DNA from: Deltaproteobacteria bacterium
GTDB lineage: Bacteria > Bdellovibrionota_C > UBA2361 > OMII01
Direction of reading: 5' to 3'
DNA: 46,464 nucleotides
Assembly (NCBI GenBank): GCA_947488865.1
Contig: CANLCB010000005.1
Coordinates: forward strand, 1 to 46,464
The translations under genes and the position numbers were made by a program. Position 1 is the stretch's first letter, and each line of letters begins with the position of its first letter. Shown one piece after another: positions 22,881 to 31,036 of the stretch. The notes beneath the pieces are model-generated. The model was not told the DNA's origin and made no database searches. It saw only the letters and a list, made by a program, of their open reading frames with translations.

Positions 22881-24503
22881 CTAGGGGATAGTAAGAATCT
22901 GGCCAGCGTTAACCCGAGTTCCCTTCATTCGATTGACGCGCTTAAGATTTGTTACTGAACATTTATATCGCTGAGCGATCGTAAAGAGCGTTTCTCCACT
23001 ACGAACCTTGTGCTTTACAGTCGTAGGCTTGCTTTGACTTACTCTCTTTGTCGAGCCCTTCGAGCTAGTCCTAATTATCGGCGCCTTTGTCCCCGAGCTC
23101 TCGACCACAGCTAGCGACGGATCGGAAACAGGGTCGTCGGCGGAGGGTAGCGGCGAAGCACTCACGTCATCAGAGGGTACGTTGTACGCCTGAACAGTTT
23201 TGCGGCTCGAGTCGGCCCGTTTAGCTGAGCGCACAACTCCTACGGGATACTGTCCCGCGACCTCCACAACTCGAGAATGAAGAGGCTCAGGAGTTTCCAA
23301 CTTCACCATTCTCTCATTGACCTGAACCGGAACTTGCAAAACATATCCGGCTGGAATCGCAGCTCGCCCCTTCCAGACTGGATCCAACAACGCGTAGTTA
23401 GCCTCTTTGAGAGCCTCTACAGAAAGTCCTAACTGCCTAGCGGCGTGCGCCGTAGACATGGGAGCTCGCACTGGATACGACGCTACTCGCAACGGAGGTT
23501 GTACCGGAATTTCCGGAAAATACCGATCATGATCCTCGAATATCTCAACAGCGGCCAAAAATTCCGGATAGAAATTGGTTGACGCAAAACCGAAATACCG
23601 TTCAGTTGGATGCTCTACGATTTCCGCGATATTGTCCGTTCCTGCTTGACGAACCTTAGACCGCACTCCTCCTACGCCGTGGTTATAAGAGGTAATCGCC
23701 AAGGGCCACGCCCCTAGAGATTGGTAAGCGGAACGAAGATACTCGGCTGCCGCTCGAGTTGCTTTCAAAGGATCTCGTCGCTCATCAACATATCGCCCTA
23801 CAAGCAACCGATGAGAGCGTGCGGTACGAGGCATAAACTGCCAAATCCCCGCGGCGCCGACGCTGCTATAGGCAGTGTAGTCGAATGAAGATTCAATAAA
23901 CGGGATGCGAGTAAGCTCCTTGGGAAGACCGAACTCCTCCACGAAGATCTTTTCCATCGCCGGAAGATACCGCCATGCGCGCATCATTGCTTGACCGTAG
24001 CGCTCTCGGATTCCTGTTTGCGTTCGAATCAGGTCCTCATCAATGATACGTCGATATGAACGGGCTTCAGCGGGAAGCTGCTCCATCTTCTCAATGAAAC
24101 TTCTCTGGAAGGCGGTACGAGCCTCCTCTCCCGCGATCAAAGCGGATATCTGCTGACGCATCGACGCGATAGTTTCCCGCTCAACACGGTCTCTGTGTCG
24201 CTCAAGCTCGATCGGCCCCATAACTTGAGCCTCCGCCGAGAAATCCAGGACTCCAAAAATCACTTGGGGAAATTCTCGGTGATGAACCACCACCTGCTTA
24301 TTTCCATACTTCGAGAAGACATCCTTCCAAAAGTCGACGCGCCCCCTGAGTTTAGGATCGACTGCGAAAGGTCCCTGCCCGACAGAAGACGCACTCGCTC
24401 GATAACTGGCGTGAGACCCAAAACCAGGGTTAGCCTTCGCGTCAGTAGCGAGAGCGCCAAAGACCACGGGGAAAGCGATAATAAAGACAGAACGAAGAGA
24501 CAT
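22881..24503 (-). CDS. mltD: Membrane-bound lytic murein transglycosylase D-like
   Basis: This 540-residue protein has a signal peptide (MSLRSVFIIAFPVVFGALATDAKA), and an SLT catalytic domain at about 180-330 with the catalytic Glu in RIPFIESSFDYTAYSSVGAAGIWQFMP and the family motifs SYNHGVGGV and NFYPEFLAA. A C-terminal LysM domain (about 495-540, KVRSGETLFTIAQRYKCSVTNLKRVN) binds peptidoglycan. A Ser/Pro-rich linker joins them; one further LysM-like segment (PMSTAHAARQLGLSVEALKEANYAL) may be degenerate. It cleaves glycan strands to 1,6-anhydro-muropeptides in the periplasm. E. coli MltD is 452 residues with two LysM domains. Confidence 0.92.
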   Translation of the reverse strand: MSLRSVFIIAFPVVFGALATDAKANPGFGSHASYRASASSVGQGPFAVDPKLRGRVDFWKDVFSKYGNKQVVVHHREFPQVIFGVLDFSAEAQVMGPIELERHRDRVERETIASMRQQISALIAGEEARTAFQRSFIEKMEQLPAEARSYRRIIDEDLIRTQTGIRERYGQAMMRAWRYLPAMEKIFVEEFGLPKELTRIPFIESSFDYTAYSSVGAAGIWQFMPRTARSHRLLVGRYVDERRDPLKATRAAAEYLRSAYQSLGAWPLAITSYNHGVGGVRSKVRQAGTDNIAEIVEHPTERYFGFASTNFYPEFLAAVEIFEDHDRYFPEIPVQPPLRVASYPVRAPMSTAHAARQLGLSVEALKEANYALLDPVWKGRAAIPAGYVLQVPVQVNERMVKLETPEPLHSRVVEVAGQYPVGVVRSAKRADSSRKTVQAYNVPSDDVSASPLPSADDPVSDPSLAVVESSGTKAPIIRTSSKGSTKRVSQSKPTTVKHKVRSGETLFTIAQRYKCSVTNLKRVNRMKGTRVNAGQILTIP

Positions 24504-24658
24504 GACTCGGCGACGCGAACTTTGATTGTTGGTAAACGCGTCCCTGATACAGCAGACGCAACACCTTTAAAGTGACACGGTATGTCACCACGCACAACCG
24601 AAAGTCGTGGTTCTCAGCTCAAAAAATCTGAACAAAAGTAAGGAATCGGAGAACCGAC

Positions 24659-24988
24659 TTACTTCGATGTGCAACGAGCGGCATCAAGCTCGGAATCGCT
24701 GAGCGAAGTCGTCTGTTCGGCGTTGAGCGCAACGAAATCCTTGAGGTTATCTGGAACACCAGAATCCTCGAAAATCGCTTCTACTGGGCACTCAGTCTCG
24801 CAAGCGCCGCAATGAATACACTCATCAGGATTGATCATGAGCATGCCCTCATCGTCACCCTTTGGAGCACGAGCGTACTTATCGTTATATTCTTTCTTCT
24901 TGATGTTGTAGAAACAGTCTACCGGGCAAACCTCTACGCAAGAACGATCCTTGGTGCCCAAACAATTAAGAGTGACAACGTAAGCCAT
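24659..24988 (-). CDS. Two-cluster (7Fe/8Fe) ferredoxin
   Basis: This is 109 residues from the ATG at 24988 (GGGG just upstream; the track start is a TTG three codons earlier). The second cluster is standard: [12 protein letters not shown]. The first reads [18 protein letters not shown]. Relative to typical 7Fe ferredoxins ([17 protein letters not shown]) the second Cys position is Thr, as seen in 3Fe-4S versions, and there is an extra residue. It is therefore likely to carry one [3Fe-4S] and one [4Fe-4S] cluster. An insertion ([20 protein letters not shown]) separates them. Low-potential electron carrier in the cytoplasm; partner not identifiable from the neighbours. Confidence 0.9.
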   Translation of the reverse strand: MAYVVTLNCLGTKDRSCVEVCPVDCFYNIKKKEYNDKYARAPKGDDEGMLMINPDECIHCGACETECPVEAIFEDSGVPDNLKDFVALNAEQTTSLSDSELDAARCTSK

Positions 24989-25081
24989 GATCCCCAACCC
25001 GTACGAAAAAAACTATTTACGGCTGGGATGTTACACAATTCACGGGGTATTAAAAAGACCGGTGAAGAGTGCGGCAGGCAT

Positions 25082-25115
25082 AAAAAAGGGCGACCCCCGC
25101 TACTAAGGGCCGCCC
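25082..25115 (-). terminator. Rho-independent terminator, minus strand
   Basis: On the minus strand GGGCGGCCC (25115-25107) pairs with GGGTCGCCC (25096-25088, one G-T wobble) and is followed by TTTTTT (25087-25082). It would end a transcript coming from the xseA/xseB direction. It lies 24 bp after the stop of the doubtful small ORF at 25140. Confidence 0.75.
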
Positions 25116-25139
25116 GTGCAGAAGGATACAGTCGTATCA

Positions 25140-25265
25140 CTATTTTCTAATTTCGGCAGGTTCCAGGAAACCACAACGAATGGGCTCGCTTTTGTTGGGA
25201 AGCCAGCTATTTAAAAGTGGCTTAAGTACCTGGGGATCCTTATCGACGGGATAAAAAACATCCAA
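25140..25265 (-). CDS. Doubtful 41-aa ORF upstream of a terminator
   Basis: From a TTG at 25265 the minus strand reads MDVFYPVDKDPQVLKPLLNS..., a protein-like 41 residues ending 24 bp before an intrinsic terminator. The frame stays open further upstream through the antisense of tRNA-Cys (the track ORF to 25412), so no true start is evident. The tRNA promoter lies just upstream on the opposite strand. It may be a gene remnant or chance. Confidence 0.2.
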   Translation of the reverse strand: MDVFYPVDKDPQVLKPLLNSWLPNKSEPIRCGFLEPAEIRK

Positions 25266-25279
25266 GTGCCCGTCAGTTA

Positions 25280-25308
25280 TTGATATTTTCCCCTCTCCGG
25301 GGTAGAAA
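25280..25308 (+). promoter_or_regulatory. Sigma-70 promoter of tRNA-Cys
   Basis: TTGATA at 25280-25285, a 17-base spacer, then TAGAAA at 25303-25308. This is about 20 bp before the tRNA 5' end, the expected placement for a short-leader tRNA transcript. Confidence 0.55.
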
Positions 25309-25328
25309 CAACCTTCCAGAGTTCTTCT

Positions 25329-25402
25329 GGCCCGATCGCCAAGTTGGCTAAGGCAACGGTTTGCAAAACCGTCATTCGCCGGTTCGAATCCGGCTCGGGC
25401 CT
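25329..25402 (+). tRNA. tRNA-Cys (anticodon GCA)
   Basis: This is a 74-nt cloverleaf read by eye: acceptor GGCCCGA/TCGGGCC, D-arm GCC..GGC, anticodon arm ACGGT-TTGCAAA-ACCGT with anticodon GCA, variable CATTC and T-arm GCCGG-TTCGAAT-CCGGC. The discriminator is T (U in RNA), the known Cys identity base. CCA is not encoded (TGC follows). It lies on the opposite strand to xseB/xseA. Confidence 0.97.
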
Positions 25403-25438
25403 TGCGTTTCACTCTCCTAGGTGCCGTCGTAGGGCTTT

Positions 25439-25696
25439 CTATGCCTGGTTGAGCACTCGGAGCTTCTCCTCAGCTCCACTTAGCAACTTACGAAGCTGTT
25501 GAATAAGATGCGTTCCCTTCTCATAGGAACCAATCGCTCTGTCGAGAGGAAGACTTCCACTCTCAACAGAGACCACTACCTCCTCAAGAAGTTTTAGCGC
25601 TTGCTCGAAGCTAAGCTCGCTAACTTGCGCCGCTGAAATATCACCACTCAAAAGTCCTTCGAGTGTTACCGTTACGTCCTTTCCTGCCTTTGCCAT
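25439..25696 (-). CDS. xseB: Exodeoxyribonuclease VII small subunit
   Basis: This 85-residue protein has the XseB core SFEQALKLLEEVVVSVESGSLPLDRAIGSYEKGTHLIQQLRKLLSGAEEKL, a helical hairpin. It binds XseA; the complex degrades single-stranded DNA in both directions into acid-soluble oligonucleotides. The ATG is four bases after the xseA stop, and its ribosome-binding site (AAGGAG) overlaps the xseA stop region, so the pair are translationally coupled. The extra N-terminal 25 residues are longer than in E. coli XseB. Confidence 0.93.
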   Translation of the reverse strand: MAKAGKDVTVTLEGLLSGDISAAQVSELSFEQALKLLEEVVVSVESGSLPLDRAIGSYEKGTHLIQQLRKLLSGAEEKLRVLNQA

Positions 25697-25700
25697 ATCT

Positions 25701-27125
25701 CTACTTCTCCTTTGAACGGCCAGTAACCGTTCCCAAAACTAGTCCATCCACAACTTGAATTTCCAGAGCGTCCCCGTCAGAGGTCTCGGTAATAGAACGA
25801 ACAGGCTCCCCACCGACTCGAACGATACTGTAGCCACGTTCCAACACCTTTTTCGGATTGAGAGAGTCGAGACGAAGCCCGAGGCTCGTCACCTGCCCCT
25901 TCGCGTCCTCGACCCCTCGCTTGGCGCCTACGAGAAGACGCCCCTCTAGCGTATCAACCGTCGCTCGAAGTTTTTCTGTTTTCTCTGTCGGTATCGCCCG
26001 TCGCAAACGCTCTCGAAACTGAGACACCATCGTATTGAGACGATCTACCGACGCCATTCCTGTTCTGAACAGGCGCCCGTGGAACAGCTCTATTTTTCCG
26101 CGGAGTAGTTCAATTACTTTATCTGGGCGAATGCTCGCTAGTTTCGCCTCCGCCGCTTTGATACGAAGCTTCCCCTCAGCGACAATTGCCAACGCACGCG
26201 CATCCAAGCGAAGCGATAGCTCATCGATGCGTTGAATCATCGGCTGTAACCACCGATCGAAATCTCTTAGGCGACGCTCAAACTCACTTACCCGCTGAAG
26301 CAAGTCGGTCACCTTAGGCACCACCATCTCCGCGGCCGCTGTCGGCGTTGGAGCGCGAACATCCGCCGCGAGATCACAGAGGGTAGTATCTGTTTCATGA
26401 CCAACTCCGGACACCACTGGCACGGAGGCGGCGAATACCGCTTTCACAACGGCTTCCTCGTTGAAGGCCCACAGGTCCTCAAGCGAACCTCCACCTCGAG
26501 CAACGATGATGACATCCACCAGCTTCGACTCATCCAATCGACGAATGGTCGCCGCGATCTCCTGCGCGGCCCCATCTCCCTGCACCCTCGTTTCGGCGAG
26601 GTACACCACCATAGCGGGGTAACGCTCTCGAATTTTAACCATCATGTCGTGCAAAACAGCCCCCGACTTCGAGGTAACAAGACCTACGGCCTTCGGCAAA
26701 AACGGCAATGGACGCTTCCGCTCAGCGGAGAAAAATCCTTCGCGCTGTAGCTTGTCTTTGAGCTCAAGAAACTGCCGTTGTAACTCGCCTTCTCCGTCTT
26801 CTAGGAGACGGTTAACTACTATCTGAAATCGGCCACTTTGAGCGTACACATTGGGCCGACCGTGGCACCGCACCGCCATGCCCGCGACAGGCTTACATTT
26901 GAGCATCCGCACCATGCCAGCCCACATGACGCAAGAGAGCTGAGCCCCCTGATCTTTCACGGTAAAATAGAGGTGCCCGCTCTGAGCGTAGGTAATCTGG
27001 GAAATCTCGCCATGAAAAAGAAGCTGCGGAAACTGAACTTCAAAGATATCGTTTATTATGCGTGTCGCGTCTGTGACCGATAGGTAGAGGTCGGCTGCTT
27101 GTGATGTCGTCGCGCTTTTCTGCAT
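25701..27125 (-). CDS. xseA: Exodeoxyribonuclease VII large subunit
   Basis: This 474-residue protein has an N-terminal OB-fold (about 1-115, with GHLYFTVKDQGAQLSCVMW, the family signature), a catalytic domain (PKAVGLVTSKSGAVLHDM, VIIVARGGGSLEDLWAFNEEAVVKAVFAASVPVVSGVGHETDTTLCDLAADVRAPTPTAAAE) and a coiled-coil C-terminal region ending with the DPKKVLERGYSIV-type motif (SLNPKKVLERGYSIVRV). Nuclease subunit acting on single-stranded DNA ends in repair and recombination. Operon with xseB. Confidence 0.95.
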   Translation of the reverse strand: MQKSATTSQAADLYLSVTDATRIINDIFEVQFPQLLFHGEISQITYAQSGHLYFTVKDQGAQLSCVMWAGMVRMLKCKPVAGMAVRCHGRPNVYAQSGRFQIVVNRLLEDGEGELQRQFLELKDKLQREGFFSAERKRPLPFLPKAVGLVTSKSGAVLHDMMVKIRERYPAMVVYLAETRVQGDGAAQEIAATIRRLDESKLVDVIIVARGGGSLEDLWAFNEEAVVKAVFAASVPVVSGVGHETDTTLCDLAADVRAPTPTAAAEMVVPKVTDLLQRVSEFERRLRDFDRWLQPMIQRIDELSLRLDARALAIVAEGKLRIKAAEAKLASIRPDKVIELLRGKIELFHGRLFRTGMASVDRLNTMVSQFRERLRRAIPTEKTEKLRATVDTLEGRLLVGAKRGVEDAKGQVTSLGLRLDSLNPKKVLERGYSIVRVGGEPVRSITETSDGDALEIQVVDGLVLGTVTGRSKEK

Positions 27126-27152
27126 ACAGTTTGTATCGGGAATCGATTACTG

Positions 27153-28031
27153 GTGAAGGTACTACTACAAAAGATAAAGTCCAGCCAATCTTCTCCGCGC
27201 GCCCGGCGAGGGCCACATACGCGAACTCATGCGTTATGGACCATTCTGATAGCCTCTCTGATCCTCGATCCTATCCTTCGAACATGGGTAACTCCTCGAC
27301 TACCAGAAGAAGTCGCTATAACCCTTGGGACTTTATGCGCTATCTCCATCCTACCGTTCATCGCGCAACGCTCCCTACATGTTACCCTCTCTAAATTGAG
27401 AAACTTTCACCTTAGAACCCTGCAAGGATCAACCTCCATCCTTCCGCTCTTCGTGGTCGGCTTTGTCGTTCTCGGCGTCTTTTTAAAACTGGCCATCCTT
27501 TTTAATCTTCCGAAAGCGGCGGCAGCCCTCGCCCTCGCCGTGATAGTGCCACCGGTCATCAAGCAAATTAAAACGATTAAAGCCGATTCCGTCGCGGAGC
27601 GGGAATTACTATCCAAAAATCCTTGGGCGAAAGTTCAAAGATGGGAACAGCAACTCATTATTTTTGTCGCCCTGCCCCTCGTCCTCGCTCGCCTTATCGG
27701 GGTGTGCGGAGTCTTCATAGCCCCCACAACAACCGATGAATGGACTCCAGCAATTTTTACAGCCACAAGCGGGCTCTTCCTCGCGATACTAAAACCAGAC
27801 AGAAGCTTCTTTATGGGGATGTGTCAAAAATGCAAACATCCCGTCCCTATTGTCTTTCAAGATGTCGGTAGCTGCCTGCACTGCGATGAGCGCCTTCGCC
27901 TCTCTTATCACGCGTGGGTGCATGGCCTATTATTTGACCACTCGAAGGCACAAAAGTCAGAGCAGCCTCCCAAAAAGGCAAAGGGCAAAAGGCTTCAAAC
28001 CACCACAAAGACAGAAGCACTAAAAAAGTGA
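27153..28031 (+). CDS. Multi-pass membrane protein with C-terminal zinc ribbon
   Basis: This is a 292-residue protein from a GTG. It has a basic N-terminus and about five or six hydrophobic segments (ILIASLILDPIL, ITLGTLCAISILPFIA, LPLFVVGFVVLGVFLKLAILF, AAAALALAVIVPPVI, LIIFVALPLVLARLIGVCGVFI, FTATSGLFLAIL), then a cytoplasmic zinc-ribbon-like CQKCKHPVP...GSCLHC and a Lys-rich tail. No family recognised. Divergent from xseA. It ends one base before the stop of the convergent 883-residue gene. It could be a membrane-anchored nucleic-acid or regulator-binding protein (inference from the zinc ribbon and basic tail). Confidence 0.55.
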   Translation: MKVLLQKIKSSQSSPRARRGPHTRTHALWTILIASLILDPILRTWVTPRLPEEVAITLGTLCAISILPFIAQRSLHVTLSKLRNFHLRTLQGSTSILPLFVVGFVVLGVFLKLAILFNLPKAAAALALAVIVPPVIKQIKTIKADSVAERELLSKNPWAKVQRWEQQLIIFVALPLVLARLIGVCGVFIAPTTTDEWTPAIFTATSGLFLAILKPDRSFFMGMCQKCKHPVPIVFQDVGSCLHCDERLRLSYHAWVHGLLFDHSKAQKSEQPPKKAKGKRLQTTTKTEALKK

Positions 28032-30683
28032 CTATTTTCGGAACCAGGAGAAAAGCCCCTTCGAGGTTGGCTTATCCTCATGGAGCTCGTCGTTCGCCGT
28101 CAGGAGTTCACTCGCCGAAAGAACACTGATGCTCTGCTCTATAGCGCTTCGAGAATCTACATTCTCGGCATCCGCAAGGATACCAATCGCGCGAACATCC
28201 TGACGAACGGAATGAAGGGTCTCTCCATACGCGGAAACCAACGAGAACTCCACTTTGAGATTCTCAACCGAACTTCCTGAAAGCGTGTGCTCGAACTCAA
28301 CCGGAATTTGGCTAAGTCCCATCTGCTGGCGAACCCAAGCGGCGCTCTGCTGAGACGCCAAGCGGTGCTTGAACATCTTCTCTGGTGATTCAGTTCCTCG
28401 TATGAGAGAAGCGACCACGGTAACTCCTTCCTCTAGATATCGACCATGAGGAATGTTTACGAGCGCCCGACATGAAAGCCGAGGTGTTTGAACGTAGGTG
28501 TGCGCCACGATATCTACAATTCGCGGAGCGGGCATACCAACTTCAACTATCTGTCGTCCAGCGCCAGATAGCGGTCGCACAAAGAACTCTTTGGATTCGG
28601 AAACAAGGATCTCACCCGTCAACGAGAGAGCGCGCACACGAGCGAAAAGTCGAATTTTCGCGTTCACGCGTTGAGCTTCGGGCCCAAAATACCACCCTAG
28701 TAGCTCCTCACGCTTGAAGTTAGCTACTATCGAATGCTCTGCGAATCCTGAGTGCCCTTCGACACAAACGCCTCGGGTTACTGGCTTGAAGCTCATCCCC
28801 AAAACATCCGTGAAGGCCTGCAACAAAAGATGCCCATCCTCGCGCTCAATAGCAATTTCTACTCGATACGGAGAGAACAGCTCTCCCACTCGACCAGCGG
28901 CAAGCTCAGCGAGCTGCTTCGAGGAATTGCGAGGACAGAAAGTTGCTTGAACCCTCACGCCCTCATCGCCCCCGAACAACCAAGCAGAATCTACTTCAAT
29001 AGACTCAAGCTCTATAGTGCTAGCGAGTGATTGTCCTGCCTTACTACCGGACTCAGAAGCCTCCTCTCCTGAAATCGCGAGCGACACAACGCCCATATCT
29101 CCGCATAGAATGCGGTCGTCCGACGAAACGATAACCACTTCGCATGTCAGATTATGGGAACCGGGCTGTAAGAGTAAAAATTCTACCGGAATATCAATGT
29201 TGAGTCCCCGATAATGAGACCACGCTCCCTTTGGATGCAGGATACGTCGATAGCGATATGACGACACTGACTCGACGGGAACGTTTAACTCCGACGCTAC
29301 ATACGGAATTCCGAGCGAAGAAAGCTCAACAATCTCTCCCTTTTCATCGATAAACCGACACTCAAGGAGCACGCTTTCACCCGCATGCATGAAAAGTGAA
29401 AGATCAAACAGCACAGAAATAGTGCGGCGCTCCCAACCTGCCACCACTTTGTAGGCTGAGGAGACGGTCAATTCAGAAATCTTGTCTCCCGACACTACAT
29501 CATGCGGCCACATACCTACGGAATGTGGCGCTGGCACATGAGCACCCACCAATTCTTGCCGAGGAACACAGATACTCTCTGGGCGCGAGGCAGACACTAT
29601 CTCACGGCCATCGTTATCAACCACGGACACCACTAACTCAACATCGCAACGTCCAGACGGAAGATCGAGCGCGGCATAGGGAACGAACGCTCTAATATCA
29701 TCAATTACAAGGCGCTGCGCGTTGGGCCGTATCGGAACGAGGGAGCAGAAAGGCGCGTCATCAGGAACAACCTCAAATACCTCCGATCCTCCAGGATCGG
29801 TCCAGCTTCCCCACTCCTTGCGAACGGACGCGGCGCTGCCGTTATACTTTACGGACACACGAAGCCAGAGCGGTTGACCATCGTGACCAACCAGACGAAG
29901 ACCACATGTTACAAAACAGCCCTTAGCTCCGAAAACTTGGTGATCATGAAGCACTTCAAATCCGAAGAGCGCGTCCTGCTCCTCCTGATCGAAGCTCTGC
30001 CCGGTTTCAATCACAAGGCCTTGAGAGAAAGCATCGATCTCCAGCCCCGCCAGGCTCATCTTACGACGAACGTACCACTTGAGAAGCATCGTAAGCTCAT
30101 CAAGCTCGCGACTGATGTCATAGTCCCACGCACCACGCGTTTCACTCTTAGCGGCACCAGTGCGAAGAGCCTCTCGCTCATTCGCCGCTACCGCGGTAAG
30201 AGCGCTCTGCGCTCGGCGAACAAGCCCACTCACGATGGAAGCCTCAACGGAACCGGCGTACAAGGTGTTTAAAAGCAACGGAGCGTTAGGCTCCAGAGAG
30301 AATAAACCTGTCTCGCGATGCGTAACTTGTCGAACGATAGCGAGGACCAACTCAGCGACTTTCGAAACCGCTTGAGCGCTCGTTCGACGGGCGCGGGCTC
30401 GGTATTTCCCGGCTCTGCGAATGTCTTCTTCCAGAGGCGCTATGAACTTTTGAAGCGACTCAGATCGATCACCGATAAATCGACGAACGTCAGCGACACT
30501 TAGCGAACGGCTCTCTCGCAAAGCGGGAGCTCGAGAGAGCTTTCCATTTCCGTTTGAAACGATAGCACTCTTCGCGACTTTGAGTGGAGAGGCGCTCTCC
30601 CCGTTCGGGGCTTCAATCACCTCTCGAAGGGCGATCTCTTTCTCTACAACGTTCATTTCTTCCGGCAGGCTACTACGGTACAT
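28032..30683 (-). CDS. Large soluble protein with repeated beta-sandwich-like domains
   Basis: This 883-residue protein has no signal peptide or membrane helix. Residues 1-235 are helical (RRFIGDRSESLQKFIAPLEEDIRRAGKYRARARR; WDYDISRELDELTMLLKWYVRRKM). After that come at least two similar units of about 150 residues. Each has a stranded core with an IPY/LP-G-D signature: DIRAFVPYAALDLPSGRCDVELVVSVVDNDGREIV, and LNIDIPVEFLLLQPGSHNLTCEVVIVSSDDRIL. A third beta-rich unit and a final one (VKAFLVA..; VVASLIRGTESPEK) follow. It ends in an amphipathic KGLFSWFRK tail that could bind membrane or a partner. Family unknown to me. Confidence 0.65.
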   Translation of the reverse strand: MYRSSLPEEMNVVEKEIALREVIEAPNGESASPLKVAKSAIVSNGNGKLSRAPALRESRSLSVADVRRFIGDRSESLQKFIAPLEEDIRRAGKYRARARRTSAQAVSKVAELVLAIVRQVTHRETGLFSLEPNAPLLLNTLYAGSVEASIVSGLVRRAQSALTAVAANEREALRTGAAKSETRGAWDYDISRELDELTMLLKWYVRRKMSLAGLEIDAFSQGLVIETGQSFDQEEQDALFGFEVLHDHQVFGAKGCFVTCGLRLVGHDGQPLWLRVSVKYNGSAASVRKEWGSWTDPGGSEVFEVVPDDAPFCSLVPIRPNAQRLVIDDIRAFVPYAALDLPSGRCDVELVVSVVDNDGREIVSASRPESICVPRQELVGAHVPAPHSVGMWPHDVVSGDKISELTVSSAYKVVAGWERRTISVLFDLSLFMHAGESVLLECRFIDEKGEIVELSSLGIPYVASELNVPVESVSSYRYRRILHPKGAWSHYRGLNIDIPVEFLLLQPGSHNLTCEVVIVSSDDRILCGDMGVVSLAISGEEASESGSKAGQSLASTIELESIEVDSAWLFGGDEGVRVQATFCPRNSSKQLAELAAGRVGELFSPYRVEIAIEREDGHLLLQAFTDVLGMSFKPVTRGVCVEGHSGFAEHSIVANFKREELLGWYFGPEAQRVNAKIRLFARVRALSLTGEILVSESKEFFVRPLSGAGRQIVEVGMPAPRIVDIVAHTYVQTPRLSCRALVNIPHGRYLEEGVTVVASLIRGTESPEKMFKHRLASQQSAAWVRQQMGLSQIPVEFEHTLSGSSVENLKVEFSLVSAYGETLHSVRQDVRAIGILADAENVDSRSAIEQSISVLSASELLTANDELHEDKPTSKGLFSWFRK

Positions 30684-30715
30684 ACTTCAAGAATTCAGCG
30701 CTCAACGGTCATGCG

Positions 30716-30735
30716 CGGGCTATCGTGATAGCCCG
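30716..30735. repeat. Perfect palindrome CGGGCTATCGTGATAGCCCG
   Basis: Two 9-bp arms with a GT centre lie in the 353-bp gap between the 883-residue gene and pdhC, 33 bp upstream of the former. It could be a repressor site for the minus-strand gene, or a short hairpin. The remaining gap to 30965 shows no ORF I believe (tracks 30580-30774 are shadows of the N-terminal coding region). Confidence 0.45.
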
Positions 30736-30965
30736 ATTGAACAAGGTCCGCCAGTCCCCCGAATAGCAAAATGATACTCAAGGCAACCAAGGGACTAATT
30801 ACCCAGTCTTTTCAGCCACTTCTCTCTTGCAATGGGTAGCGTGATACAACAAACTGCAGCCGTAGTAGAGAGAAATTCCCGAACAAAGCGAACTAGCCTT
30901 CTACCTCACTTCCCGACGAACTTTCAACCCACGTTGCGAGGCTGAGTGAACGAATAGTTAGCGGT

Positions 30966-30995
30966 TTGTACAATTGTCTCAAGGTGGACTATAAA
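30966..30995 (+). promoter_or_regulatory. Sigma-70 promoter for pdhC-lipA
   Basis: TTGTAC (30966-30971), an 18-base spacer, TATAAA (30990-30995). The ATG at 31037 follows at about 40 bp, with GAGAGGA as ribosome-binding site. Good -10 match (5 of 6), moderate -35. Confidence 0.5.
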
Positions 30996-31036
30996 TCGGG
31001 GCTCGAAAGAACCTTTTTAGGATAGAGAGGATATCC

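Noticed and set aside
25140-25412. 90-aa track ORF on the minus strand
   Set aside because: Its first 28 residues are simply the antisense of tRNA-Cys. Only the last 41 residues are considered, at low confidence.
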